Shown here one piece after another: positions 1 through 8,206 of a DNA stretch of 64,000 bases. The stretch spans positions 4,794,326-4,858,325 of the forward strand of contig NZ_CP022985.1 in assembly GCF_003425985.1 (NCBI RefSeq), written 5' to 3'. Every line of letters begins with the position of its first letter. Positions within the stretch are counted from its first letter, which is position 1. Below the pieces are notes generated by a model. It saw only the letters and a list, made by a program, of their open reading frames with translations. It had not been told where the DNA came from and ran no database searches. Source of the DNA: Mariniflexile sp. TRM1-10 (GTDB lineage: Bacteria > Bacteroidota > Bacteroidia > Flavobacteriales > Flavobacteriaceae). A program made the translations under genes and the position numbers.

Positions 1-946
1 GAATTGTATATACCTCTGTCCAAGAGTCCTCTCCATTTCTTTTAACATACTCTTCAATTATTCTATAACCAATAAAATAGCCAAGTTTTCCGGGAGAATC
101 TGGCATAAAAGAATTTCTTTCAGCCGTTCCTAATTCATTATAATCTTTTCCATTAGTTGAAAATAATAGTGGTTTGGCCTTTTCAAAAATCCTTTTTTCA
201 TTTTCTAAACACCATCGATAATCTTCTTTTGAATAAGTCATAAAAGCTTCTGAAATGGATAGGTTGGAATGCTTTTTTGCAAAGTAAGTAGCAAAACCTT
301 CACTGATAACATCCCAAAGAACGGTATTATTATCAGGGTCATTTTTACTTGTTAAGTCATAAATATTATGATTAAACTCATGGGGTAGCAAATTTTTGAT
401 ATAATTTTTTTCAAACATCTTTGTATAGGATAAATTCAATTGCATCGAATTTAAATCACATCCACACATATCACATCCATCAGGACTAGAAAAGAAATAT
501 ATATACCAGGCTCCAGTGGGTTTGTAGCCAGAAAGTTCTGAAACGGTTTTATAAGTGTTTTTGATGATAGCATCAAGGTTTATTTGTTCTATAAGTTTTA
601 TTCTTTCATTAATTATGGTGTCGTTCTTTATTAAGTGCGTGTTCCACCCAATAAAGTTTGATTCAGAATAGCTCCAACAATTTTTAAATATCGCAGGATA
701 TGGTGTAAATAAGTTCCTTATTATTTTGTTTGCAATTTTAAGAGAATCCTTTTCTCCTTTTAGTTCTCTATAAACTAAGATTTGATTTTTATAAATATTA
801 TAAACTATAAAATCACCAAAATCAATAGTATCTTTTACATTGAGGATTTGGTCAATTTTATTTGATTCTTCCTTTAGTTTTTCTGATTTCCCTTTACAAC
901 AAATAGTAAATACACAGATAATTAAAACAGTGAAATGCCATTTCAT
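1..946 (-). CDS. Putative zinc-dependent peptidase lipoprotein (DUF2268-like), cut by window edge
   Basis: Translated by hand from the ATG at 946; the frame is open to base 2, so the C-terminus lies outside the window. The first 17 residues are a hydrophobic leader ending in a cysteine pair, which suggests a secreted lipoprotein. A HEFNH motif at about residues 189-193 is followed by a glutamate in SEGFATYF near residue 216. This is the HEXXH...E arrangement of gluzincin-type peptidases and of the DUF2268 family. A CDMCGC cysteine cluster sits about 25 residues before the motif. Substrate unknown. It is the last visible member of the minus-strand single-gene series. Confidence 0.6.
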   Translation of the reverse strand, partial: MKWHFTVLIICVFTICCKGKSEKLKEESNKIDQILNVKDTIDFGDFIVYNIYKNQILVYRELKGEKDSLKIANKIIRNLFTPYPAIFKNCWSYSESNFIGWNTHLIKNDTIINERIKLIEQINLDAIIKNTYKTVSELSGYKPTGAWYIYFFSSPDGCDMCGCDLNSMQLNLSYTKMFEKNYIKNLLPHEFNHNIYDLTSKNDPDNNTVLWDVISEGFATYFAKKHSNLSISEAFMTYSKEDYRWCLENEKRIFEKAKPLLFSTNGKDYNELGTAERNSFMPDSPGKLGYFIGYRIIEEYVKRNGEDSWTEVYTI

Positions 947-1004
947 ATTTTCAGCTTAAATGTTTGCCAACGTCCATTGCTGGTAGTTCCTTATTTTTTC
1001 TTTA

Positions 1005-1556
1005 TCATTCCTTTTTCGGTTGATAATACAGAATCACAGCTCCACTATTAAAGATTTTAGTCTTAACAAGTTTAAAAATAATCCTGGCGTTTATGTCTTC
1101 AAATAATGACAAACCGTTTCCTTCCACCATTGGATATATGCAAAGTTGGAATTCATCAATCAAGTTAAGTTTCATCAGTTGTATAATTAAACTGCGACTA
1201 CCAACAAAAACAGTTTTACCTGATTGTTGCTTGAGTTCAAAAACTTTATCTTTTAAGTCACGTTTTGCTATGGTTGCGCTTTCCCAATCTACATTTTTAA
1301 GCGTATGGGAGAAAACAATTTTTGGAATTTTGTCAATAGCTATGGCAAAGTCATTCATTGATTTTTCTTCGGAAGGATTTTCTAAAAACGTTCGCCAAAA
1401 TTCCATAAGTTGATACGTTGTTCTACCGTATAGAATGGCGTCTCCCTGTCCTAATAACTCTGTATAATGCTGATGTATTTCTTCATCTGGAATTCCTGCT
1501 GTATGGTCGCATATTCCATCAAGTGTCATATTTAATGCTGCAACTATCTTCCTCAT
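1005..1556 (-). CDS. Dihydrofolate reductase family protein (RibD C-terminal-like)
   Basis: 183 aa. The start MRKIVAALNMTLDGICDH matches the RibD_C/DHFR-like family, in which a short first strand precedes a substrate-binding loop. YGRTTYQLM near residue 43 and VFVGSRSLIIQLMKLNLIDEFQLCIYPMVEGNG near residues 117-150 fit the NADPH-binding and C-terminal strands. Family members are NAD(P)H-dependent reductases of uncertain substrate, distinct from FolA. It stands alone with short gaps to unrelated neighbours on the same strand, so the context gives no pathway. Confidence 0.85.
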   Translation of the reverse strand: MRKIVAALNMTLDGICDHTAGIPDEEIHQHYTELLGQGDAILYGRTTYQLMEFWRTFLENPSEEKSMNDFAIAIDKIPKIVFSHTLKNVDWESATIAKRDLKDKVFELKQQSGKTVFVGSRSLIIQLMKLNLIDEFQLCIYPMVEGNGLSLFEDINARIIFKLVKTKIFNSGAVILYYQPKKE

Positions 1557-1641
1557 ATTACTTTATCTATTCAACTTTTGATTTTCATAAATCTTTTCTC
1601 CAATGACTGCCAACTTGCTTACATACAGAACTCTCTTCCTT

Positions 1642-2220
1642 TTACATAACTATTTTGGAAGACTGTGCAGAGCTGGTTTTTATTTCCAGTTGGTTCCATT
1701 TTTCTTTCCATCCCTTTTCTTGAATTCGTTCATTGTAAGTCGCTAAATCAAATCCAGGTGTAGGAATCACCAAAAGATTAAATAAATCTTCCAAACCATA
1801 AGGCGCCATATACTCAATTCGGTTTTTGGAATTCAATCTTACTGCTATTGAAGTTGCAGTTTCTGGCCAAAAAGAAATGGCTTCATGACAATCTGCATAT
1901 GGTTTGTGTCCATTTCTAAGGTGCATTCTTGCTTGATTTTTTACAGACCAATTCAGATTTGGACTTATTGATTTTAGCTTTGTCTCAATGTGTGAGTCAT
2001 ACTCTTTAATCGGTTTAGTTTTGTCAAAGTATATGATGTCAATATCATTAAGTTCGGTGCTTTCTTTTCCGTGTTTTACATCCCAAACCTTATTTCTCAC
2101 AAAACCAGCGCCAACCCAAGAATCATTTAGCTTTAAATCCCTAACGGTTTTCAAAACATGAATCATCCATAAATCACTTTCTATGATTTCAATAAGTTCC
2201 TTTTCTAAATTTAGACTCAT
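1642..2220 (-). CDS. Nucleotidyltransferase-like protein, DUF925 family
   Basis: 192 aa. WVGAGFVRNKVWD near residue 35 followed by LNDIDIIYFD near residue 57 is the pattern of the DUF925 (NTP_transf_6, COG3575) branch of the nucleotidyltransferase fold. The acidic DID/D residues stand where the metal-binding aspartates lie. MAPYGLEDLFNLLVIPTP near the C-terminus is also typical. Length is normal for the family. Biological substrate is not known. Single gene in the minus-strand accessory series. Confidence 0.8.
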   Translation of the reverse strand: MSLNLEKELIEIIESDLWMIHVLKTVRDLKLNDSWVGAGFVRNKVWDVKHGKESTELNDIDIIYFDKTKPIKEYDSHIETKLKSISPNLNWSVKNQARMHLRNGHKPYADCHEAISFWPETATSIAVRLNSKNRIEYMAPYGLEDLFNLLVIPTPGFDLATYNERIQEKGWKEKWNQLEIKTSSAQSSKIVM

Positions 2221-2242
2221 TTTTTGTAGTTATATAACATTT

Positions 2243-2307
2243 AGCTATATCTGTGTGGTTTTTTATGGTTTTTGATGTTTAGTAAACGGTTATCATTGTG
2301 CCCACAA
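2243..2307. repeat. Shared 3'-end element, copy C
   Basis: AGCTATATCTGTG..., then TTTTTTATGGTTTTTGATG and CGGTTATCATTGTGCCCACAA, ending 3 bp from the stop codon of the DJ-1/PfpI gene. Matches copies D, E, F and G. Confidence 0.75.
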
Positions 2308-2310
2308 TAC

Positions 2311-3069
2311 TTATTCTTTCCAATTTTGAAGTCGGTCGAGATATAAATAACTTTCTACAAACTTTCTATGTTCTAGACTAGTCATTTTTTCCAATACATT
2401 CAATGCAGAAATGTAACTCGCCAAATTTCCGTTAGAAGAACTGAATTTTCCATCTTCAACATAAGTTACCAAACTGTCGTTTTGGACTTTTAAATTCGGA
2501 TAGTCCTTTTGTAATTGTTCCCCACCGCCAATCCACGTAACGATTTTCTTGCCGTCTGCAATTCCGGATGCTCCAATTAATTGAGCTCCCGCACAATTGC
2601 TCACGGTATATTGGGTTTCTTTATTCTTCTCCCTTATAAAATCCACAATCTTTTCATTGTGAATTTGGGCGTACATATCGTAAGCACTTGGAACAAACAA
2701 AACTGTTAATTTCGGGCAGTTCCCAAATGTATAATCGGGAACAAAATGCATGCCTTCCTCCGTTGTTATTGGATTTTTAGTTTCGGCTATGGACACCACG
2801 TTGAAAAGCTGTGTTCCATCTTCTGTCGGTTTTGCAAAAACGTCGGAAGCTGCGATGACTTCGCTTTGAAGCACGCCGTTATACATCAAAAGTCCGATAG
2901 TAGGCAATTCCGATTTGAACGGTTTTAGGTGTTTGGTCAGCGTGTCCGTATCCGTTTCTTTTTCCGTGTGGCTTATGTTTTCAATTTCGGGATTGGTCTT
3001 TTTTTCGGTATTGCAACCAATAAGTATTGTTGCAAAAAGCATTGGTATTATAATTCTAAATGTTGTCAT
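2311..3069 (-). CDS. DJ-1/PfpI family lipoprotein
   Basis: 252 aa. An N-terminal leader with a lipobox-like LIGC (cysteine near residue 19) points to export and lipid anchoring. From about residue 55 the protein has the class I glutamine amidotransferase-like fold: IGLLMYNGVLQSEVIAASDVF at the start and TVSNCAGAQLIGASGIADGK in the middle, where the cysteine occupies the nucleophile-elbow position of DJ-1/PfpI proteins. Members act as chaperones, glyoxalases, amidases or regulators, and the sequence does not say which. The stop codon lies 3 bases from shared repeat element C (2243-2307). Confidence 0.8.
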   Translation of the reverse strand: MTTFRIIIPMLFATILIGCNTEKKTNPEIENISHTEKETDTDTLTKHLKPFKSELPTIGLLMYNGVLQSEVIAASDVFAKPTEDGTQLFNVVSIAETKNPITTEEGMHFVPDYTFGNCPKLTVLFVPSAYDMYAQIHNEKIVDFIREKNKETQYTVSNCAGAQLIGASGIADGKKIVTWIGGGEQLQKDYPNLKVQNDSLVTYVEDGKFSSSNGNLASYISALNVLEKMTSLEHRKFVESYLYLDRLQNWKE

Positions 3070-3128
3070 ATCTCTCGGTTTTCTTGTTTTGTGGGTAACT
3101 CGTTATATAGTAACATTTATTATTCAAT

Positions 3129-3176
3129 GGAGCGATATCTGTGATTTTTTTATGGTTTTATATGTTTTGTGAACCC
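3129..3176. repeat. Shared 3'-end element, copy D
   Basis: GGAGCGATATCTGTGA followed by TTTATGGTTTTATATG and TTTTGTGAACCC, abutting the stop codon of the 222-aa gene. It matches copy E over about 42 bp with one substitution, one indel and one end difference. Confidence 0.85.
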
Positions 3177-3845
3177 TTAGCTCTTTATTGTTATCTCTTT
3201 AAATATATTCCCATTTCTATCGAATACTTGAAATGAATTATCTATCCATTTCGTTTTATGGAGTTTATTATAAAAATCATATACTACGTTTTTTAGCAAG
3301 AAGTCATTATAGTATTCGACTCCTTGCTTGTCTACAATCTTTAAAGAGGCGTTCTGTCCGTTATCATTAATCCTAATTGTCAATATTGCTTTGAGACTTC
3401 TTGACTTATTGAATTTGCTTAGTTTCTTACTGTCAAAAGAATAATCATACTTCAATTCTTTTATGTGGTTTATAATTTCCAATACCTTGATTTTATTTCC
3501 CTGAACCTCAACAGGTATATTATCAATTACTGTTTTTAGGACATTCAGAATCCAATCATTTTGTTTGGCCTTTGGAAGTCTGAAATATTTATGGAAATCA
3601 AAATCAACAAATGAATAGTTAACATACCCACCAAAATTCTTGACATCATCAGGTTTTTCCCCATTGCCTTTTATGTCAATGTTCAGCTTCAAAATATCTC
3701 CAAATTCAAACTTTGTGGGAATCAAGTAGAAAAAAATATCTTGAACAGTATGTGTAGTCAGATTAAAATCCTTTTCTGATAATCCGTCTGGTAGCTTTTG
3801 CCCATGTCCAATATGTATACTTAAGTCCCTTAAATATCTTGCCAT
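3177..3845 (-). CDS. Hypothetical protein, 222 aa
   Basis: No family recognised. The product is soluble, rich in Lys/Asn/Asp, and has no signal peptide or membrane segment. It looks like mixed alpha/beta, with a basic stretch (FDSKKLSKFNKSRSLK) near residue 137. It sits alone on the minus strand. Its stop codon directly abuts shared repeat element D (3129-3176). Confidence 0.65.
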   Translation of the reverse strand: MARYLRDLSIHIGHGQKLPDGLSEKDFNLTTHTVQDIFFYLIPTKFEFGDILKLNIDIKGNGEKPDDVKNFGGYVNYSFVDFDFHKYFRLPKAKQNDWILNVLKTVIDNIPVEVQGNKIKVLEIINHIKELKYDYSFDSKKLSKFNKSRSLKAILTIRINDNGQNASLKIVDKQGVEYYNDFLLKNVVYDFYNKLHKTKWIDNSFQVFDRNGNIFKEITIKS

Positions 3846-4009
3846 TTGTATCTTGATAATGTTTGTTTTTTCAAAGTTTCATTTCAATTTTATACGGTTC
3901 GCTCTTTAAAATAAGGCTAACATTTTGTTAATCATTAAAAATAAAACACATTACAAATATAATTTCACCCCTCTCTTTTGCCTTGCCCTTCACCTATGAG
4001 CTCCATTAG

Positions 4010-4327
4010 TTACTTTGGTTCGTGAAAATATTCATAAGCATAACCTTCTATTTCTCCATTTAACTGATTTCCTTTTTCATCTTTCAGATCATACATTTCT
4101 TGTATCCCACCAATAGAAGCACAACCGTCTAAACCTAAAAGAATGGTATAAAAAATATCAGTAAAGGAAGTGTCTAACACTTTTTTCATTATTTCAGTCT
4201 GTTGGTCAGTCAGATTAAGTGACTTAATTAATTGCCCAACTTCGGTTTCAGAATTTTCAGAAAGATATTCTTTCAGGAAACTCTGTTTTTCGACATAAAA
4301 TGCCTTTACAAATTCTTCAGTGTTCAT
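4010..4327 (-). CDS. Hypothetical protein, 105 aa
   Basis: A small acidic, mostly helical protein without signal peptide or membrane segment. The centre (SFTDIFYTILLGLDGCASIGGIQE) is its most distinctive part. I do not recognise a named family. Small acidic single-gene proteins of this type are common among immunity proteins, and a CdiI_2 homologue lies in the same series, but this is only a context argument. Confidence 0.6.
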   Translation of the reverse strand: MNTEEFVKAFYVEKQSFLKEYLSENSETEVGQLIKSLNLTDQQTEIMKKVLDTSFTDIFYTILLGLDGCASIGGIQEMYDLKDEKGNQLNGEIEGYAYEYFHEPK

Positions 4328-4472
4328 AGATGTAAGCTTGCAGGTAACGTGTTTCTGTAACAGGCGTTGTATGATTTAAGAACTAAGATAATTAAAAAAC
4401 ACAAACCACAACCCTTACTAGGATTTTCCAAAAGGAAAACCAGAAGCAGTATATGTTAGGACATGGTATTGT

Positions 4473-5027
4473 CTATAGTTTTTTCAGATGACTCTCAATG
4501 TATTCAATTTTTTCACTCCAATAAACAACAGCTTTTTCCCAATCAATTTTCCGATTCTTGTTAGTTCCGTCCTTTAGTTCATTCGGAATATAAATTAAAT
4601 ATTCACTGTTTTTGTACCAGTCTTTACTTTTTTCGCTATCATTTTTTGGTACAATTCTATTAGACCAAAACCTCCTGTGTTTTATATAAATATCTTTTTT
4701 CTCTTTTAGAAACTCAATTAGACTTTCTTTGTCCTTCGGAATATAACCAGGTCCAGAACATCCACAAGAATGAAATGTAATTCCCGTTTCGTATAAATTT
4801 CGAATATGATTCCACGCTTTTAAATCCGACTTTTTTGGTGATTCAAAGTCCAATCCCATATTAGCAGTCATTCCGTTACATTCAGGACATTTATATGGCT
4901 GATTTTCCCAAACTTTTGTATATCCAGTATTCTCGTCAATATCAATTAACAATCTTCGCTTAAATGTTTTTCGACATTCGAAACAAGCATAATGAGGTTT
5001 GTATGAGTTAATTCCGTATCGGCACAT
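4473..5027 (-). CDS. Hypothetical protein with zinc-ribbon-like cysteines
   Basis: 184 aa. CFEC at residues 15-18 and CPEC at 47-50 form two CxxC knuckles about 28 residues apart, as in zinc ribbons; a third cluster (HSCGCSGPGY) lies near residue 90. The C-terminal half is rich in Lys, Trp and Glu and probably helical. No catalytic motif was seen. The zinc-binding assignment is inferred from cysteine spacing alone. Confidence 0.65.
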   Translation of the reverse strand: MCRYGINSYKPHYACFECRKTFKRRLLIDIDENTGYTKVWENQPYKCPECNGMTANMGLDFESPKKSDLKAWNHIRNLYETGITFHSCGCSGPGYIPKDKESLIEFLKEKKDIYIKHRRFWSNRIVPKNDSEKSKDWYKNSEYLIYIPNELKDGTNKNRKIDWEKAVVYWSEKIEYIESHLKKL

Positions 5028-5160
5028 TTTTGTTCAAATTACTGATGATGTGATTGTGTAAGGATAGTTGGGTATGCAAGCAACTAACTTATTAAAAATG
5101 GAACGAACCAGAAGAAAATCCGCAGGGTTTTCCGAATAGGCTAGAACCAAGCAATTATTT

Positions 5161-5796
5161 TTACAAGGTGTTGCCAACTGGCTTTGCTTCTGTTATTGGA
5201 ATCGGTTCATATTTTTCTTTTTTCACAATGTGAGTCAATTCCGTTAAAATTTTTTCTAATTCTTGAATAGAATTCAACTTTTCTTTTCTAGTGTCAATTT
5301 TTTTTGTGAATGAATATCTAGTAAAGTCAATATTCGAATAGTCATATTCTTGAGCTTTTTGCAAGTAGTCTTTACTGTTTAGGTTATTAGTAAGTCCATA
5401 AATTGCAAATTCTGCTATTCTTGGTTTGTAAATATCTATATCAAAAGTTATTTGACAACCATTTATTTCTCCAAACAAAACGTAATCTTTAAGACTGTTA
5501 TGATTTGTTTTAATTGCTCTTTTATTAAATCCGATTTTTTCTAAATCCGAATAAGGTTTTTTAGATAGAATTCGGTTTTTGTACCTCCTTTTACGAAACC
5601 AATCGGAAATCCAAGCAAACAAAACAAATGTAGGTGCAAAAAATAAAGTGATAGAATAGATTGTCAAAATCCATTTAGTTGAAACCTCTGAAGAAAAGTA
5701 AAACAAATATGTGGAAAATCCGAAAGTCAGAATTCCGCTTATCCATAAATATCCTTTAATCAGGAATCCTTTGTTTAATTCAAATAGTTCGTTCAT
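5161..5796 (-). CDS. Hypothetical membrane protein, 211 aa
   Basis: Two hydrophobic segments near residues 14-32 and 40-63 are followed by a basic WFRKRRYKNR stretch and a soluble C-terminal domain, predicted to be cytoplasmic. No family recognised. The last codons (PVGNTL-stop) are encoded by a GTTGGCAAC-type sequence whose inverse copy lies just upstream of the start at 5804-5812. The gene is thus bounded by a 9-bp inverted repeat, like a cassette. Confidence 0.65.
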   Translation of the reverse strand: MNELFELNKGFLIKGYLWISGILTFGFSTYLFYFSSEVSTKWILTIYSITLFFAPTFVLFAWISDWFRKRRYKNRILSKKPYSDLEKIGFNKRAIKTNHNSLKDYVLFGEINGCQITFDIDIYKPRIAEFAIYGLTNNLNSKDYLQKAQEYDYSNIDFTRYSFTKKIDTRKEKLNSIQELEKILTELTHIVKKEKYEPIPITEAKPVGNTL

Positions 5797-5968
5797 TCAG
5801 CTTGTTGGCAACTTATTTATACTCAGAACTTTTATCTTTTCATACAGCTGATATGGATGGCTATACGGAAGTTTTACAGCTTCTACCCACTATCTCCTCC
5901 CCTTTTTTAAATGATGAAAATTCTTATACCACGCAATATATAAAAGTTTTAAAAGCTTTCAAAAAAAA

Positions 5969-6035
5969 GGAGCTATATCTGTGATTTTTTATGGTTTTAT
6001 ATGTTTTGTATAACGGTTACTGGCGTTGTAAATCG
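5969..6035. repeat. Shared 3'-end element, copy E
   Basis: GGAGCTATATCTGTGA, then TTTTTTATGGTTTTATATG and CGGTTACTGGCGTTGT, ending 4 bp from the stop codon of the MORN-repeat gene. Confidence 0.85.
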
Positions 6036-6039
6036 TTCC

Positions 6040-6585
6040 TTAATATTCTTTTTCTTTTCTTATTTCTCCGTTTTCATTGTAAGTTGTCCAAAGTCCATTT
6101 TTCTTTCCGTTAACCCTTTGTCCTTCTTTGTACAAATAACAAATTCCTAACTTATTGGAACATTTATAATGTCGGTAGTATCTTTTGAAACGAACCTCTC
6201 CTAAAGAGTCAAAAAACTCATCTAGGGATTTAGCTTCCGAATCAATTTCTGTTGTTACAAATTCTACGGTTTTGTTCCCATTTCTGTCAAACCCTTTGCT
6301 CGATAAGATATTTCCATATTTGCCCAAACAACTTTCATCTGCGACTTGTCCATTTTTGTGGTATTGCACAAGTTTCCCTGTTGCTGTTGAGAATTCTTCT
6401 GAATTATACTCATAAGTTGTCCAACAAATTATCCACAAAATTTTCCCATTTTTATAATATGTTGTATCTACTTCCGAGCCAATTTTTTTTAAATCTTTTA
6501 CAAGTTCAAGAAATCTATCAGAATGTTGTGCAATTGATAAATTACAAATCAGAAATGAAAATATTATTATTGAAATGTGTTTCAT
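6040..6585 (-). CDS. Secreted MORN-repeat protein (YwqK-like)
   Basis: 181 aa. A cleavable-type signal peptide covers the first 19 residues (MKHISIIIFSFLICNLSIAQ). Repeats such as GKLVQYHKNGQVAD (near residue 70) and GLWTTYNENGEIRKE at the C-terminus match the MORN_2 repeat of proteins annotated as YwqK-family antitoxins or TonB-linked repeat proteins. They are predicted to form a beta-sheet binding surface. Molecular role is unknown. The stop codon lies beside shared repeat element E. Confidence 0.7.
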   Translation of the reverse strand: MKHISIIIFSFLICNLSIAQHSDRFLELVKDLKKIGSEVDTTYYKNGKILWIICWTTYEYNSEEFSTATGKLVQYHKNGQVADESCLGKYGNILSSKGFDRNGNKTVEFVTTEIDSEAKSLDEFFDSLGEVRFKRYYRHYKCSNKLGICYLYKEGQRVNGKKNGLWTTYNENGEIRKEKEY

Positions 6586-6610
6586 TCAAACGTTTTACAA
6601 CTCGTTGTTT

Positions 6611-7228
6611 TTATTGATATTCGTACTCTAGTCTGTCTTTAATTTTAATCAATTCATGTTTTTTTTCAGGAAAATCCAAAATCAGCTTGTCTAAAAGTTC
6701 CTTAGCAACGTGGCAATTTTTAATTTCTCTTTCGCATTGCAAACTATATGCATTAACAAGTCTATAATTGACATCATAATTATCAGAGAACATTTTTTTT
6801 GCTTTTTGGTATTGGAAAATAGCGTTTTGCCAATCTCCTTTTTTAAACCAATTATCACCATCATCTATAAGAATTAAAAATTTATTTTCTTTTTCTTTAA
6901 ACTCTAATGTTTGCTGATTTTTTACTAGTAAGTTATTTTGTTTAATTAATTTTAAAGGGACATATGAAAAGATACTTATCACAATTAATGCCATTGCAAT
7001 AAAAATGAGATGTTCCTTTTTTCTTTTTTTTATTACTTTCTTTCTTATTTCTAATATTTCCTTAGCTGAAGCCTTTTTAAGGTCTAATTTTCCTGAAGCT
7101 GCTTTTAAATATTCCTTTTTTAAACTAAGAAATGTTTTCTCTTTTTTGAAAAGTCTTTTAGACCTGAGTAACTTTTTGTTGTTATTCAGGCTAGTAATCA
7201 TTCCTTGAATACTTCCTCCTCCAAACAT
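6611..7228 (-). CDS. Membrane-anchored protein with TPR-like C-terminus
   Basis: 205 aa. The first 75 residues are strongly basic and probably helical. One hydrophobic segment lies near residues 76-95 (LIFIAMALIVISIFSYVPL). The C-terminal 80 residues (DDGDNWFKKGDWQNAIFQYQKAKKMFSDNYDVNYRL) read like a TPR pair. It probably spans the inner membrane once and binds a partner through the TPR part. Partner unknown. Confidence 0.6.
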   Translation of the reverse strand: MFGGGSIQGMITSLNNNKKLLRSKRLFKKEKTFLSLKKEYLKAASGKLDLKKASAKEILEIRKKVIKKRKKEHLIFIAMALIVISIFSYVPLKLIKQNNLLVKNQQTLEFKEKENKFLILIDDGDNWFKKGDWQNAIFQYQKAKKMFSDNYDVNYRLVNAYSLQCEREIKNCHVAKELLDKLILDFPEKKHELIKIKDRLEYEYQ

Positions 7229-7256
7229 TTTTAAATATTTACGCTGTACACCGTTT

Positions 7257-7637
7257 TTATCTGCTTCTCAAAATCTGTCCCACATATTTCTTGTGATTTT
7301 CATAACCATTTTTTTCTGGATTGTATAAGTCAATCATTTCATCTAATCCAGTATCAAAAATCTGCCAACCGTACTTTTTGGATAATTCGATTAATTCAAA
7401 AAGGCCATTCTCGCCATAAAGACTAATCATTTTATTACTTACAGGTTCTTCATCGGTGAAAAAGTCAATTGAAAAGTCTTTTCCTTTAATTTCTCTATGA
7501 TTTTCATTTATTAATATTTCACTAAATGAATTTTCAAGAATTTCACAAAAATCCATTGGCTCAAATTGATTGTCATCAACATCTTCAATGGAGTCTATTT
7601 TCTGTTTTGAACTAAATAGTATAATATCCCAACTCAT
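7257..7637 (-). CDS. Hypothetical protein, 126 aa (MSWDIILF type)
   Basis: A small acidic soluble protein opening with MSWDIILFSSKQKI and containing DFSIDFFTDEEP near residue 52. Short Bacteroidota proteins with this opening are familiar to me from general annotation, but I cannot attach a function. It lies 12 bp downstream of the CdiI_2-like immunity gene in the same direction, so the two are probably cotranscribed. That makes an immunity-type role possible but unproven. Confidence 0.65.
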   Translation of the reverse strand: MSWDIILFSSKQKIDSIEDVDDNQFEPMDFCEILENSFSEILINENHREIKGKDFSIDFFTDEEPVSNKMISLYGENGLFELIELSKKYGWQIFDTGLDEMIDLYNPEKNGYENHKKYVGQILRSR

Positions 7638-7649
7638 ATTTGTTTCTGT

Positions 7650-8111
7650 TCAATTATTAAATTTCTCAAACTCTGAAAAAGCATCAAACCATTCTTTTCT
7701 TATTTTTGATATAGTATCCGTGTTATTTAATGTCTCTATATTGATGTTAAACAAATCAATAATTTTCTTCCAACTTTCCTTATCTTCCCTCCAGTAAGCA
7801 GCCTCTGAAGTCAAAACAGCTTTCAATAAATCACCCTCATAAAAGTCACCTTCAGCAAGTATGTTTTCTTTTAACCTATCAATTGCTAAAGGAATCAAAA
7901 ACTTGAGTCCAATATTTTGACCAATCATAATTCTCAGGTCTTCAATATTGAAATCCTTTAACTCCTTTTTTCTGAGTCTATGACAAGTTGTAACTAAATA
8001 ACTATCGTATTTAGGCTCTCCCCAAATATCCTTTTCTAAACTTTCTAATGATTTTGAAGTCCAATTGCTTTCAAATTTAGTTTTTATCTGTTTGTTTTTA
8101 GAGTTGCTCAT
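7650..8111 (-). CDS. CdiI_2-like contact-dependent inhibition immunity protein
   Basis: 153 aa. SLESLEKDIWGEPKYDSYLV near residue 20, then CHRLRKKELKDFNIEDLRIMIGQ and LAEGDFYEGDLLKAVL near residue 90, match the CdiI_2 family, immunity proteins that neutralise CDI or polymorphic toxins. Members bind and block the toxin domain in the cytoplasm. No toxin, CdiA-like or secretion gene is visible beside it, so it is an orphan here. It is probably cotranscribed with the small gene 12 bp downstream. Confidence 0.8.
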   Translation of the reverse strand: MSNSKNKQIKTKFESNWTSKSLESLEKDIWGEPKYDSYLVTTCHRLRKKELKDFNIEDLRIMIGQNIGLKFLIPLAIDRLKENILAEGDFYEGDLLKAVLTSEAAYWREDKESWKKIIDLFNINIETLNNTDTISKIRKEWFDAFSEFEKFNN

Positions 8112-8148
8112 GGGGTCTTTAAAATCTCTGTCAACGAGTCAATAGAGC

Positions 8149-8203
8149 CATTTTTTATAGTTTTAGATGCCTTGTGCAAATCGGTTATGAATGGTGTTGC
8201 CAG
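8149..8203. repeat. Shared 3'-end element, copy F
   Basis: GAGCCATTTTTTATAGTTTT, then ATGCCTTGTGCAAATCGG and TTATGAATGGTGTTGCCAG. A shortened relative of copies C-E, ending 3 bp from the stop codon of the 265-aa gene. Confidence 0.65.
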
Positions 8204-8206
8204 TTT

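Noticed and set aside
1093..1413. Plus-strand 106-aa frame opposite the DHFR-like gene
   Set aside because: It is the antisense shadow of a recognisable gene; the same applies to frames at 2915-3172, 8757-9020, 11879-12112 and 52349-52684.
2746..2928. Plus-strand 60-aa frame
   Set aside because: Lies wholly inside the DJ-1/PfpI gene on the opposite strand and has low-quality composition.
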